From Lateolabrax maculatus (Eukaryota > Chordata > Actinopteri > Acropomatiformes > Lateolabracidae): DNA of 64,000 bases. Location: NCBI GenBank assembly GCA_031216445.1, contig CM062211.1:2058001-2122000 (forward strand). The letters are read 5' to 3'. A program made the translations under genes and the position numbers. Below, piece after piece: positions 33,790-44,330 of the stretch. Under the pieces are notes generated by a model. That model had not been told where the DNA came from and did no database searches. It was given only the letters and a program-made list of their open reading frames with translations. Each line of letters opens with the position of its first letter. Positions within the stretch are counted from its first letter, which is position 1.

Positions 33790-34670
33790 CAAGTGACAGC
33801 ATAAGTTGTTTGTTCAAATGCACCTATGTTTAAAATGTTTACATGTAACTGACAAGGACCTCTAGCAGCTGTGCGATTTATGATTGTTGTCTGTCAGAGT
33901 AACACTGTATTGTGTTCTTTAGTTTGGAGGACTTACACAATGCAAAACATTTGAAAACTAAGAGTTGCTGTACTGCTCACATTATAAGATTTTATTTCTT
34001 CCAAGACACTAGTCATGTTTACAAATCCATAAACAGACTGCAAAACTGACCTCAGGCCAACAGGAAGTAGTGAAACAACATGGAAAGTAAATCTGCAGAG
34101 TCTTAGTGTTGTGGTGGATGGGCATTCTAGTGAATTGCACCAATTTGTGCCTTTTCTGCATCAATTTATGGTGCCAATGTGTTTATTTATGTAAAAGACA
34201 ACACAAAATTCAGGCTCCTGGTGACAATTCAAAATAAAAAGGAATATAATGCAGTAAGGCTTTCAGGTGTCTGTACTGCTTTCAAATATTCTTTCTTCAA
34301 TATTCATTCTTCATTCAAGTAACATCTTTACATGTGCACGTGGTACATATTCACATCACTGATACATTTATTAATTACCATTGATTTATAAACTTCTAAA
34401 CTTTAATAGCTTTAATAACTTTTATGTGTTTCAGCAAAATATCAGCATCAGAAAGTTTGAGAGGGACAGAGATGAAGAGCGTCCTCATAAACATAGTAAC
34501 CCACCTGCTGCACTGCTGCAGGGGAATAACAGATAGATAAATATATCTGTGTATATTTTTCACTTTCCCCCTGATGGGTTGAATAATTAGCTAGAATTGT
34601 CACTAGTAGCCTCACTAAGAGGGTCTGAAAAGTCAGCAAGTCTAGCGAGGAAGTCATCAAGTTGGAACCA
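33790..34670. other. Unassigned DNA
   Basis: No gene or definite repeat. Confidence 0.5.
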
Positions 34671-34678
34671 AACACTGC

Positions 34679-34700
34679 GTGTGTGTGTGTGTGCGCGCAC
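34679..34700. repeat. (GT)n-(GC)n alternating tract
   Basis: Eight GT units pass into GCGCGCAC, an uninterrupted purine-pyrimidine alternation of the kind able to adopt Z-DNA. Confidence 0.9.
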
Positions 34701-34723
34701 AGCGGAGATAATGTTCATGTAAC

Positions 34724-34880
34724 TAGATTAGATTAGATTAGATTCAACTTTATTGTCATTACACATGTACAAGTACAGAGCAACAGAATGCAGTTTAGCA
34801 TCCAACCAGAAGTGCAATAAGTAGTAAGTACTGATATACAGATAATAAATTAGTATTTTACAGACAATAAAATAGCATAA
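34724..34880 (-). mobile_element. LINE 3' end with (AATCT)n tail, reverse strand
   Basis: Tandem 'agatt' units (the tail in reverse) are followed by 'caactttattgtcattacac', 'atgtacaagtacagagcaac', 'agaatgcagtttagcatcc' and 'aaccagaagtgcaataag'. I recognise this as the 3' terminus of an abundant teleost LINE of the L2/CR1-like group. The element points left. It probably extends past 34880, where the text decays. Confidence 0.8.
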
Positions 34881-35369
34881 CTAGTACCTCATACAGACAT
34901 TCACACTTCGTGTTCTCCTGGCTCAACATGAGAAGATGTTTGTGCCTCTGCTTCAGTTTCAACTCATTTACTGGTAAAAAGTCTTCGTATGTCCATTTTT
35001 TCCTCACACTAACTGCTTGTGTGAGCAACGTTTGGCAGAGTAACCTCATCAACTGAAGAACTGACAAAGACCTGTCAGCCAATAAGACACGAGTATTTCC
35101 AGGTATGTTCCTGTAAACCCTCTCTGATTGGTCTTGCCTCCAATCCATTCACTCAAGATATAAAATTACAACACTGCTGACACTTTACTGACAAAACATT
35201 TGAAGTTGAGAATTATTCAGGGCTAAAAAAAAAATCTTTGGGACTAGAGCCCCGTATGCCCAGGCCAGGCAACACCCATGGTCTTAACCTTATCTTAATC
35301 TCAAATTTAACAATGAACCTTTAACCTTGCCATGACCACGACCTTTCCCTAACCTTAACCTTATCCAGT

Positions 35370-35535
35370 ACATCAGTGGTATCCATCTACCGAGCATCAC
35401 TAATATCGGGGAGGTGAGGGGCCTGTTCAGAATTAAAGGATATTAAAAGACCAAACCCACCCTACAACAGCCTGTTCACCCTGCTGCCGTCTGACAAGAG
35501 ATACAGAAGTATCCGGGTAATGTTTTAATGACCAC
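35370..35535 (+). pseudogene. LINE ORF2 C-terminal remnant
   Basis: Translated with frame changes, the plus strand reads HLPSITNIGEVRGLFRIKG-like text and then YNSLFTLLPSDKRYRSIR. This matches the conserved C-terminal 'PSGRRYRSIR' region of fish L2/Rex-type LINE polyproteins. It is frameshifted and isolated. The C/T-rich 'ccctaaccttaacctta' text just upstream is another low-complexity repeat. Confidence 0.6.
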
Positions 35536-35539
35536 CTTA

Positions 35540-36560
35540 CCTCTAGAAGCCTCTTTACACAAATCTGCATTTTTGTGGATTCCCTGGTTCTTTAGCACAA
35601 TGCATCTTCATTTCTTATTTACATTTCTCATAAATATGCAGTGTTTATTCCACAGGCATGACAAAGTGCCTCTTCTTCTGTAATTGAGGTATCCTTGTTT
35701 ATCTCAGACTCAGACTTTCTGTGTCAACTCTGCTGACTGTTGATCTGATGATACAGCTTTGCTCGAAAGCTTTACACTTGGTGCAATGTGTCATTCTAAC
35801 ACTTGCAGGAGAATCGAAGGAATCCTTAAGTACATTCCTGTGTGCTGTATTTGTTTTCCCGCTTGCTCCTGTTACTTTCAAAGATAGGTTGCTAGTGCAA
35901 GGGGGAAGACACACGGAGTCCAAGTCCTAGAGACCTGAATCTGACTGACAAAATCTGAAAAGAAGACTTCTCAGAATAACCATGGGATAAACAGTATTAA
36001 AATCCTCAATAGATGCAAGAATGAATCCTTAAAGAGCAGGTGAGCCACAGTGTCCATAGTTTACTGTTGCATTTTCCAAATGCAGCCAGTGATGGTTGTT
36101 ATGACAACACGCCTGTAATCGAATGCTTTAGAGAAAGGTCACGGTGTGAATGTCTCTCAGCAGAACAGCACACAGTGTTCTTATTCACATTCACAGTGCT
36201 GTGATGTACCCAGACTAACTACAACATGATGACAGCATTAGCATTTGTCAGCCGGCTCTGTCTTTGAAATCTCTGAGGATGTGGATCTGGGAAAAAACCT
36301 CCTGCTTAAAGAAAGCTCTTTTGCAACATCAAGACATTTAATAATATGCATAATGTAGCATTAATACTGAATCTCTGCTGGAAGCATGGGTGTCATACCA
36401 GTTGCCTCTTCTTCTGTAGTGTCTTCCGAGCTGCTCAGGCCTCTACTATAGTTGTTTGTACTGTAAATCTCAGAGTCAAATGCACTGTGACACTTAGAGA
36501 TTGTCAGATGCTATAAACAGTGAGGGGCAGGGACTGAGAGATGTTATATGTGTTCCTCCT
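35540..36560. other. Unassigned DNA
   Basis: No gene or definite repeat. Opposing frames at 35699-35930 are mirror artefacts of each other. Confidence 0.5.
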
Positions 36561-36568
36561 GCTGTCAG

Positions 36569-36660
36569 ATGCACTTACAGGCAGCTCACAGCCCGTCATC
36601 TGTCATCCTGATTTTCCTCTGGTGCTCCTCGGTGCACAGCCTCAGCCAGGTCTCAGAGCT
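36569..36660 (+). CDS. Candidate exon with signal-peptide-like ORF
   Basis: A 92-bp block starts with ATG directly after a good acceptor (GTGTTCCTCCTGCTGTCAG) and ends at a strong donor (GAGCT/GTAAGTAAG). The ATG frame encodes MHLQAAHSPSS, then the hydrophobic core VILIFLWCSSVHS, then LSQVSEL, which has the layout of a signal peptide. Unspliced, the frame would stop at the TAA inside GTAAGT, so it makes sense only if spliced. A second frame is also open. No downstream partner exon was found and I recognise no family. It could be the first coding exon of a secreted or membrane protein, or a chance cryptic exon. Confidence 0.3.
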
Positions 36661-36879
36661 GTAAGTAAGCACACAGTAAATGGCCAGACTGCAGCATAAG
36701 TCCCAGGTGGCCCTCTGGAAATGAACTGAGTGGCCGCCTGTCAGATGGACCCAGACTGGACTGGCTGTTCAGTACTGTGCTGGACTGGATGGCTACACCG
36801 CTTCTCCACTGGAAATAGAGACTTCTTGTTCAGTGCAGTGAGGTGAACAGAATAGAATAATAGAAATAACAATAATCAG

Positions 36880-37440
36880 AATACCTTGGATGTTTGATCA
36901 TTTTGGCTTCAGTTAAGAGGCAGTTTAAAAAGGTGTGTTTATAGCTGCAATTTAAAAGAAAATCCAGGAATAGAGATGGAGATTGTGACCATCTGTAGCA
37001 AAGTGCAAGAAGAGCTTTTCTATGCTATAAGTGTGCACCCTTGTATGTATGGGCTTAGTAGGTCAGAAATATAATTGACCAAACCAATTTAAAGCCTATA
37101 AAGTGATAAACAGAATTGAATCAATTATCTATATCTTGTCTTGTCAAGATGGGGAAAATTATCAGACATTCAACACTTGATTCCCTCAAAGCAATCCTTA
37201 GGCCAACCGTACTACTAGTATCATTAGTGTTGACAGAAAGATATAATTATGTATCATCTGCATAAAGAGAAACGAACAGGACCCAGAATTGACCCTTGAG
37301 GTACACCATAAGTAATTAAACTATCAAGTTCCAAATAAAAAGAAAGATAGGATTTTAACCATTTATACCAATGAGATCTGAGTCAGTTGAGTCTGATGTG
37401 ATGGTTTTCAGAACAAACAACACAATAAAGCTTTGTTGAA
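36880..37440 (+). repeat. Decayed teleost interspersed repeat
   Basis: The order 'gctgcaatttaaaagaa', 'gcttagtaggtcagaaatat', 'tatgtatcatctgcataaag', 'ggacccagaattgaccctt' and 'gaggtacaccataag' parallels a long high-copy teleost repeat I recall ('cttgtaggtcag..tgtcatccgcata..gaaccctgaggaacacc'). It is strongly diverged. Class not determined. Confidence 0.5.
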
Positions 37441-38520
37441 CATAGAGCCATAAACTCAGATTCAAACGTCCCATGAAAAAATATTAATTTTCCATAAAAG
37501 GTGACAGCTATGTATTAAAGTCAAGAGAGGAGATGTTACGGACAAGGGAATGTTTTCCGATCCAGTGTGCCACCAGAGTTGCCTATCTGTGGTGTATTAT
37601 GGGAATACAGGATACGACTATTCCAAAGTCTGAATATTGTATTTTTTCATCATTATATTAAATTAGATAACCTAAATTACTCTTAACATTTGATTGACAT
37701 TGTATCACAATAAGAAAGTGCCAATATTGCCAACAATCTGTGAATGTATGTGTGTTGTTCAGACCTGCTCTTGGCTCAGTGTGTTTCTGTAGAAGTCTAC
37801 AGGGCTGTGCGCCCAGAGCAGAGAGCTGCAGTCCACACAAGGTTTGGCTCTGCTGCGACAGACTGTAGTGGAGCAGGTGATTTATTCCACCTGTCAGCAA
37901 AGCAGATGCTTCAGTGGGATATTCCAGTGTTTCAGCTCCAGCAGATGCCTCCTTTCATACATGGTGAATCAGACACTAAAGCCAGAGGACTCAATGACAA
38001 TTATATCCACCGCAATCAATACAGGCTCCCAACAGGGAAGAGCTCTAATGTGCTTCTACCTAGTTTTTCATGTCTGATCACACTTGAGCACGTTTTAAGC
38101 ACAGAATTGGCATATGTGTTCAAACATTCCTGTGCTGTATGTCACTTCTAATTGAACAGGAGTTTGTCAGAAATATGTATTATATCACAGTTTAGATGCA
38201 ACCACTCATAGATCATAGTTGCACCAGTTTTTGTGAATATTCAGCCTGTCTGTCATTCACCTCATGACTTGTTTTCTGTGTGAGCTCTGGATAGCTCAGG
38301 TGTAATCTTGCCTGACATGAAAATGAATTTGGAACTGAGCCTCAATATACATTAGATTAGAGTCTCAGTAAAGATTACGTTGAAGTTTAAAGGAAACGGC
38401 TGGCGTGATTTTTATTCTTATTAACAACAAATCCTATAAAAATACCAAAACAACAATGTATTAATCGGTCTGTTGATACTTTATGACTTCTCTACCCTTT
38501 ACAAAGGCTCACTAAGTTCT
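37441..38520. other. Unassigned DNA; one 135-codon frame
   Basis: The plus-strand frame 37744-38151 contains an acceptor-like CTCTTGGCTCAG at 37780 and a donor-like GAGCAG/GTGATT at about 37879, enclosing about 100 bp. No domain was recognised, so I do not call a gene. Confidence 0.4.
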
Positions 38521-38530
38521 CTAACTAAAA

Positions 38531-38750
38531 TAGGAATTTGTTGGGGACTATTTTCAGTGATGGATTAATCCACATTTGGCGCTCTCTAGTGAGTATTTGG
38601 GGCAGCAGGATGATAAGATTTGATATATCAGGCTTTGATGCACACACAAAACTGGTTTGTAGGATACATTTGATTGGTTTGGATGCACTCAAGAGATATG
38701 TCAACCTGATGAAATACATAGAATGTCGCCAGCTTTCTCCTTTAATCAGT
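38531..38750 (+). mobile_element. Family E MITE-like repeat, third copy (internally deleted)
   Basis: It shares 'ttgttggggactattttcag', 'tttatccacatttgg'-like text, 'gatatatcaggctttgat' and 'cacacaca' in order with 57687-57940, but lacks about 100 bp in the middle. It ends near 'tttctcctttaa', comparable to 'tactcctttaa' at 58015. The mirror frames 38525-38783 are incidental. Confidence 0.7.
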
Positions 38751-38859
38751 ACATACAGAATTAACATTAGTGGTGCAACGTAAAAAAAGTCCTATGTCAT
38801 GTCCAGTTGCCTTTGATCTACTGCTGTTACCGTTACTACTGATGTTCTTTTACCTGAAT

Positions 38860-39418
38860 GACACACACACTTACACACTCCCCTGCTAGGCGCTACAGAG
38901 CACTGTATGCCAAAACAACCAGACACCAGAACAGCTTGTTCCCGCAGGCCGTCACTCTGATAAACAGTTAAATCAGTCATACAGTGTCAGGAACACTACA
39001 CATCCACTGTACATACCTATTCAAAATGATTTATTTTGTAATTTAAATACAGTTTTACATGCACATATCACTCTAGATCTAGCATTCTGTTTATACTGTA
39101 TATTGTATACATAGATATACTGTCATATCACCTACCTCATGTATACAGTATAATGTTCCATATTTATTCCAGCATCTTTGCAATCTGCACCATTGCACTA
39201 TTGTCTTCTTGTTTACAATTTTCATTGTTGTTTTTATGCATGTATATATATATATATCGTTTTTATATATATTTATATCTCTATGTAGTAAAAGATTTAT
39301 GTTTACCTTTGTTCAGTTTTGTTGTCCCTGTTTTTAGTACATTGAGAGCTACAAAAAACTGGAACCAAATTTCTTGTATGTGTACACATACTTAGCCAAT
39401 AAAGCTGATTCTGATTCA
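38860..39418 (+). mobile_element. 5'-truncated LINE 3' end (L2/Rex-like)
   Basis: Positions 38891-38971 encode, in one frame ending at a stop, RYRALYAKTTRHQNSLF followed by PQAVTLINS, the conserved C-terminus of fish L2/Rex-type ORF2. An AT-rich 3' untranslated region follows, with 'aaatttcttgtatgtgtaca', 'cttagccaataaagctgatt' and a short CTGATT tail. It is a typical 5'-truncated insertion. The 3' terminus is shared with 43480-43538. Confidence 0.8.
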
Positions 39419-39830
39419 GTTTCACTGCTTGTCTGGATCTCCCTCCATCAGTCTTTGGCCCAGTGTGAGCTGCCAAATCAAGGGTGTGCAGTGTCAGAGC
39501 ACTGGCTGTTTTAGCTGGAGTTCACCACCACGCCGTTAATACATGGATCATTTCCCCTCAAATCTGTGTGCACTTTACAGTGAGAGGAAAGCCGATTCTA
39601 ACACATGCAGCATGCAGGGCAGAGAGTGGCAGATGGCTGAAAATCTTGGTTTAAAGTGCAGAAGGGATGGGGCTGAACTGTTTCTCTTCCACAGACTGGG
39701 AGCGCTCTGATACAGGCGTTTCCTGTACTGAGTCGTCTATGTGAGGGCCATGTGCCTCATGTAAATAGTGGATTGCAAATGTATTATTTTTTACACAGTT
39801 TTCAAAGAACAGAACCCTGGCTACTACACA
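39419..39830. other. Unassigned DNA
   Basis: No gene or repeat recognised between the two LINE fragments. Confidence 0.5.
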
Positions 39831-39834
39831 CTGC

Positions 39835-40255
39835 TAAAAGATCTGCTGCACAAGGTACTTGTATGGGTCCACCCTCTTCACTTCCTCTCCCTGGATGATA
39901 ACGAGGACAGGGGGCCTCCTGTTTCTCTAGGAATCTTCCACCTGCTCTTTGGTCTTGTGAAATTGATGTTCAGGTGATTGTTGTTGCACCGTGTGACGAA
40001 GCCTTCTATCAGCCCTCAGTTGTCTTTGTTGATGCATTAAACAATGGAGGAGTCGTCCAAAAACTTTTGGAGGTGGCAGGAACCAGAGTTAAAATGGAAG
40101 TCTGAGGGGTAAATAGTGAAGAGGAATGTCAACAGCGCAGTTCCTTGATGTGCGGTGGTGTTGCTTTCACAACCTCAGAGGCACAGCCATCCACTCTGAC
40201 ATACTATGACCAGCCAGTGACGTAGTCCATGATCTTGGCTACAATGTCAGGTTGC
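39835..40255 (-). pseudogene. LINE reverse-transcriptase remnant, minus strand
   Basis: On the minus strand, with frameshifts and stops, the text reads LFTIYPSDFHFNSGSCHLQK followed by FLDDSSIV, then a GFVTRCNNNHLNIN-like block and a KYL-like motif. This matches the palm domain of teleost L2/Rex-type reverse transcriptases; FLDD stands at the catalytic F/Y-x-D-D box. Several stops and lost bases make it inactive. It lies tail-to-tail with the 38860-39418 fragment. Confidence 0.75.
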
Positions 40256-40975
40256 GTCTGTCCATACTGCAATGTTGTAAAATCGATAAGGGTCCGTCAC
40301 TTCCTTACTTTCAGACTCAGGAGGGTGATACAGGAATAAGTGAAAGTTCCTGTGCGTGCTCAAAATGTTGTGTTCTGTAATATACCTAACAAAAGACAAT
40401 CTATTGGTTACCCATTTTGACATACAGTAGTTACTGCCAAATCCAAGTTGTGATCCGTTCCTGAGGGAAACTACATAAAGGGGAACTTCCCCGTTTCCAG
40501 ATGTTGGGAGTTCTACTGCATACATGAAAACAATAGTATAAAGCCTTTAATGCCTCCAGAGGGTGAAGTCTGATAAATTTCCTTAAGTGATGTCACTTAA
40601 GTCAGTGTTGGTTGTTTACAAGTTTAAAAAAAAAAACTCTGGAGTTGTGGAGTTAGAAAATAAGTGAGCTGAGCAGACCTTTGTATACCGCTGCTCATCT
40701 TTACATTAGCATCCACTATCATAACACACCAAAATCTCTAGCTGTAGGCCTATTTGACAAGGACGAAGACTGCGTGGAATAAAAATATGCCGAAATAATT
40801 CAGTTGATTGATGGTTTAGTTTAGTTTTGGGGTTAGGGTCTTAAATTGCCAGTGAAATAGGCAAAATTTGCCTATTTGTGACATAGTCCAAATAGGCAAA
40901 TAGGCAGTATTTTTTTTTTTTGTAAAGTTTGCAATGGCATACTGATCCAACACCAGCACCAATTGTAACACACCA
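40256..40975. other. Unassigned DNA
   Basis: No gene recognised. A perfect 10-bp-arm palindrome, AATAGGCAAA-A-TTTGCCTATT, lies at 40856-40876, followed by 'aataggcaaataggc' and a T run (40910-40921). Confidence 0.5.
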
Positions 40976-40976
40976 T

Positions 40977-41435
40977 TCATAAGATGTCAGATTGATCTTT
41001 GATTAAGAAAACGTTTTCAGCATTTATTTGCAACACAGAAATGTATAAAACCAGTGAATTTGAATAGGCCTTAGCCTTTTGAGAGAGCCTCAGTAATTGC
41101 ATGTCCCTTTGTAAGTGGCAGTATTGTAGAAACCAGTGTTGGAGGCATGGGGCCAACAGGAAATACACCATGACTTTTCTTGATGGACCATTCAGCACTT
41201 TCTCATCACAGGAGTTTGCAGTACAAGGCAGAACAAAGCAATGTTTTAACAAATGGCCCAGGCATAGGCAGTCTATTGTACACCTGGATAAATCCTCCTC
41301 CCCTGCCATTTGCATGACAGCCCACATTCCTCTTGTGCAAAACTTCAGGCCAAAGAGGAGGGCGACTCTCCCAGCGGGGGAACTCAACTGGTTGTTGCAC
41401 CTGAAATGACGGATGTTATGATAGTGGAAAGCCAT
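40977..41435. other. Overlapping long frames on both strands, not assigned
   Basis: A 152-codon frame on minus (40977-41435) overlaps a 102-codon frame on plus (41101-41409). Neither contains a recognised domain or good splice borders, and the mirrored openness suggests compositional chance or an old repeat. Confidence 0.35.
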
Positions 41436-41906
41436 CTATCCCACACCGCTGATCAATACATGTAATAAGAATGATAACACCTCCTTACTTTCCCCTCACA
41501 GGTTTCCCCCGTGCTGGGAGCTGCCTCTGATCAATGGCTCTTCACTATGTTACAGTATGTAATGGTCTCCTTCTAAGCAGGGCTGTTATTGCAGAGCTAC
41601 AGCATTCATATGGACTGGAGATGAGTTTACCTTGCATTCCTGGTTGAATGGCACTAAATGTAAACACTTTTACACTCCAGTTTTGAGTGACTGGGGGAAA
41701 AAATAGAGTAGAAAGCTCTCAGCCTGGGTGATTGAGTGACAGCTGGTATTGATCTGATGATGACTCCCGAGGCTTGAAGTGTATCAACACTTGAACCTGA
41801 CAGATCGAAACTCCAAACCAATCAGAGGGGTTTTTTTATGTTATAGAAAGGCAGCTATGGACTGCATCTAGAGCTAACAGCTTTGAATGTATAGGTCTAC
41901 AGGTCA

Positions 41907-41942
<36 letters not shown>

Positions 41943-42770
41943 TTAGCCCTGCAGTATACCTAGAAGGGATAATGTTATCAGGTTATCAGGAACCTTACCT
42001 TAACAGTAAAATATTCATGCCTTAACTTTCTGTAAGGTTCTCATGTAAAAAATTCCTCCACTCCATCTGATCGCCACATTGTATACATGAAGAACATTTC
42101 AGTAAGAGTAGAATCAGCAATCAATCAAAGTGACTGGTCCGGGTCATCCTCTTCATGGATTATCTGCCCGGGGGCATGTCTTTCATGAAGGCAATCATTT
42201 GCCAAAGCTCTTACTGAGGAAGAAAGGGCCATTTTCCTACAGTGTTCAAGTGATCATCCACTGCAGAAGTCTCTCTGTGGAAACCAATGGTAATTTTATT
42301 CTTCTTTAAATTGTGGATACCATTTACACTGAGTCACTTCATGCATCTCAGATCAGATAGCTAGAGCTCAGCTCAAAACCTCATCCAGAGGTGGTTTGAG
42401 ATGCATTCTAGCCAGATGAGAAGTATGTGGAAATAGTCACTCAATATCTGATTTTCTTAATACACCCACGGTCTGTATCCTCTGTCCTTGCGATAACGTC
42501 AGCTAAATTTAGTTTGAAATTACACTGAAATTGACTATTGTTCTCTGTCTCATTAAAGCAACAAGGAAAAATGGGGAGCACCAAGCTGCTGTAGCGTTAA
42601 TCTGATCCCTGAACAGTTCAATCACTGAATGATCCGTGTGGGCGAGAGAGCATTGATCTTTATGGGTGAAGGGGTGGCGTGAACTAGAGCCGTGAAGACA
42701 ATAAAACCTTTGGTTTATAAATACGATTAAGTTGTGTGTTTGTGTTAGACTGTTAGCTAGGCCAACTGAT
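41436..42770. other. Unassigned DNA with (CA)n
   Basis: A (CA)n tract of 15 units lies at 41908-41937. No gene or named repeat otherwise. Confidence 0.5.
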
Positions 42771-42771
42771 C

Positions 42772-43538
42772 ACGAAGATGGCGCCACAGACGGTCGTCTC
42801 AGTGTGTTGGTGCACATTATTTTTTCTTATTTTGTGTGTAAACTCAGTGTTTTGCTACAGTACCTTTCACTAGAGAAGAGCTCATGAACATCAGGGCTAC
42901 AACCCATGTGGATTTAATTTCCACTTACATCACTTCATCCATGTAATTACTGGACATTCTGGTCAAAGGTGCCCTCACCTTTGGAGGAATTTTTTTTTTT
43001 TACCAACATCGGCTGGTGTAACAACGTGACAGTGATGCTGCAACACTGTTCTCCTGACCTGGAATCATCTTCTATCAACTGCAAACCTTTTTACGACCCC
43101 CAGCTGGCCTGATTAACAAGGCCCGGGACCCCCACTGACTCTTAGCCCCTTTCCAAACAGACACTACACGTTATATTTACTTACAGTCCCCCATCGTAAT
43201 GCGTTACATTAACGCACACTTGTGGACTACAGATCGTACTCAAACCGTGACACATTCCCTGGACAATATTTTGCACATTCCTGCACAGTTTTATTTTTAT
43301 TTCATTTTCATCTTAAAAAAATATATTGCCCATATTTAGTAATATTTTTTCCTATTCTGTATTGTAAATTATATTTAGTACTAGTACTTTAGTATTTTAA
43401 TACTACTTTATATTTATGCTTATGTTGACTTTTGCACTACTTGTCTGTACTTGTTACGCACCAATACACCACAGCAATTTCCTTGTATGTGAAAACCTAC
43501 ATGGCAATAAACCCGATTCTGATTCTGATTCTGATTCC
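42772..43538 (+). mobile_element. Internally deleted LINE with 5' UTR, endonuclease piece and 3' end
   Basis: The block starts with an AAGATGGCGCC motif typical of LINE 5' ends. It then contains coding-like remnants: FTREELMNIRATTHVDLIST at about 42868-42927, LDILVKGALTFGG at about 42954-42990, and NIGWCNNVTVMLQHCSPDLE plus SSSINCKPFYDP at about 43005-43100, the latter matching the AP-endonuclease domain of fish L2/Rex-type elements. It jumps directly to a 3' untranslated region ('ttccttgtatgtgaaaacct', 'acatggcaataaacc') and a GATTCT tail (43514-43538). The reverse transcriptase is missing. Intact elements are several kb, so this is an internally deleted copy. Confidence 0.75.
43514..43538 (+). 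repeat. (GATTCT)n LINE tail
   Basis: Four GATTCT-type units terminate the LINE copy. Confidence 0.95.
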
Positions 43539-43539
43539 G

Positions 43540-43945
43540 TCTAAAGTGCAGAATTACTATTATTGTAGCATTTGACAGTTACCAGACACCTTCACCTTAC
43601 TACTTCCTTCTGGACTGGAGGAGACCCTGATTTGGATGTAACCCAGGAAAACAAAGATTACTTGTTATCAGATTTATGATCTGGTCAACAGAGATTGGTG
43701 GATAAGTATAAATCAAAGTGTCTTTAATGTCATCTGGATTTTATCCGGATATGATACACTTGAAATGTGTGACACAAATATCACACATGTTTGTGTGAGG
43801 GGAAAATAAATGAACAATTCTACTTTACATTTATATCTAAAGGTCACTATAACTCAATTGTCTTTTATACAAATGAAATACAGTGTATTGTTTAATTTTG
43901 TCATCAAAAAAACAGAAACTGCCCTCTAATTTTAATTGTGTATAT
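43540..43945. other. Unassigned DNA
   Basis: No recognised feature. Confidence 0.5.
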
Positions 43946-44330
43946 TAAAGGTACACTATGGAGTTTTTCACTCATAGCGCTATGAAGCAATGTTACTAGG
44001 GGCAGGTTCCCTTTCACTTTGTATATCAGACGCTACACAAATACACAGACAATCATACAGGTGGTAGGCATACCTGTCAATGGCTGCATGATATTCCACC
44101 GATCAACAGTGGGTGCAACGCCTCCGGGCCGGCCTCCTGAGGGGGTCCTTCGTCTTCGCCGGCCTCCTGAGGGGGTCCTTCGTCTTCGCCGGCCTCCTGA
44201 GGGGGTCCTCCGTCTTCGCCGCCCCCCTGGTCGGCCTGCAGCGCTCCCCGGTCCCCCGGACTCAGGTCGTCCGCCTGAGGCTCCCTGCGACTGCCCTATA
44301 TATGTGAGGTGTTTTTAAAGTTTACATCTT
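43946..44330. repeat. Probable repeat block containing a GC-rich minisatellite
   Basis: The start 'ttaaaggtacactatggagt' resembles the terminus of teleost DNA elements. It leads into a sharply GC-rich segment (about 44110-44290) unlike the AT-rich surroundings. No matching right terminus was found. The frames 44019-44318 and 44113-44307 translate the tandem array and are not accepted as genes. Confidence 0.4.
44131..44220 (+). repeat. 30-bp GC-rich minisatellite, three units
   Basis: Three head-to-tail 30-bp units (44131-44160, 44161-44190, 44191-44220) are identical except for one T-to-C change in unit 3. Since 30 is a multiple of three, every frame gives a 10-residue repeat, for example RPPEGVLRLR. 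The very low divergence suggests a recent expansion. Confidence 0.97.

Noticed and set aside
37744..38151. 135-codon plus-strand frame with exon-like borders near 37780-37879
   Set aside because: The donor is weak, the opposite strand is also open, and no family is recognised. Not strong enough to call.
40977..41435. Opposed 152- and 102-codon frames
   Set aside because: No recognisable domain or exon borders, and mirrored openness suggests composition.
44131..44220. Possible CRISPR-like array
   Set aside because: Units are directly tandem with no spacers and the genome is vertebrate. It is a minisatellite.
44019..44318. 99-codon frame with a 10-residue repeat
   Set aside because: The repetition comes from a 30-bp minisatellite that is open in several frames. 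There is no start context, splice site or homology.
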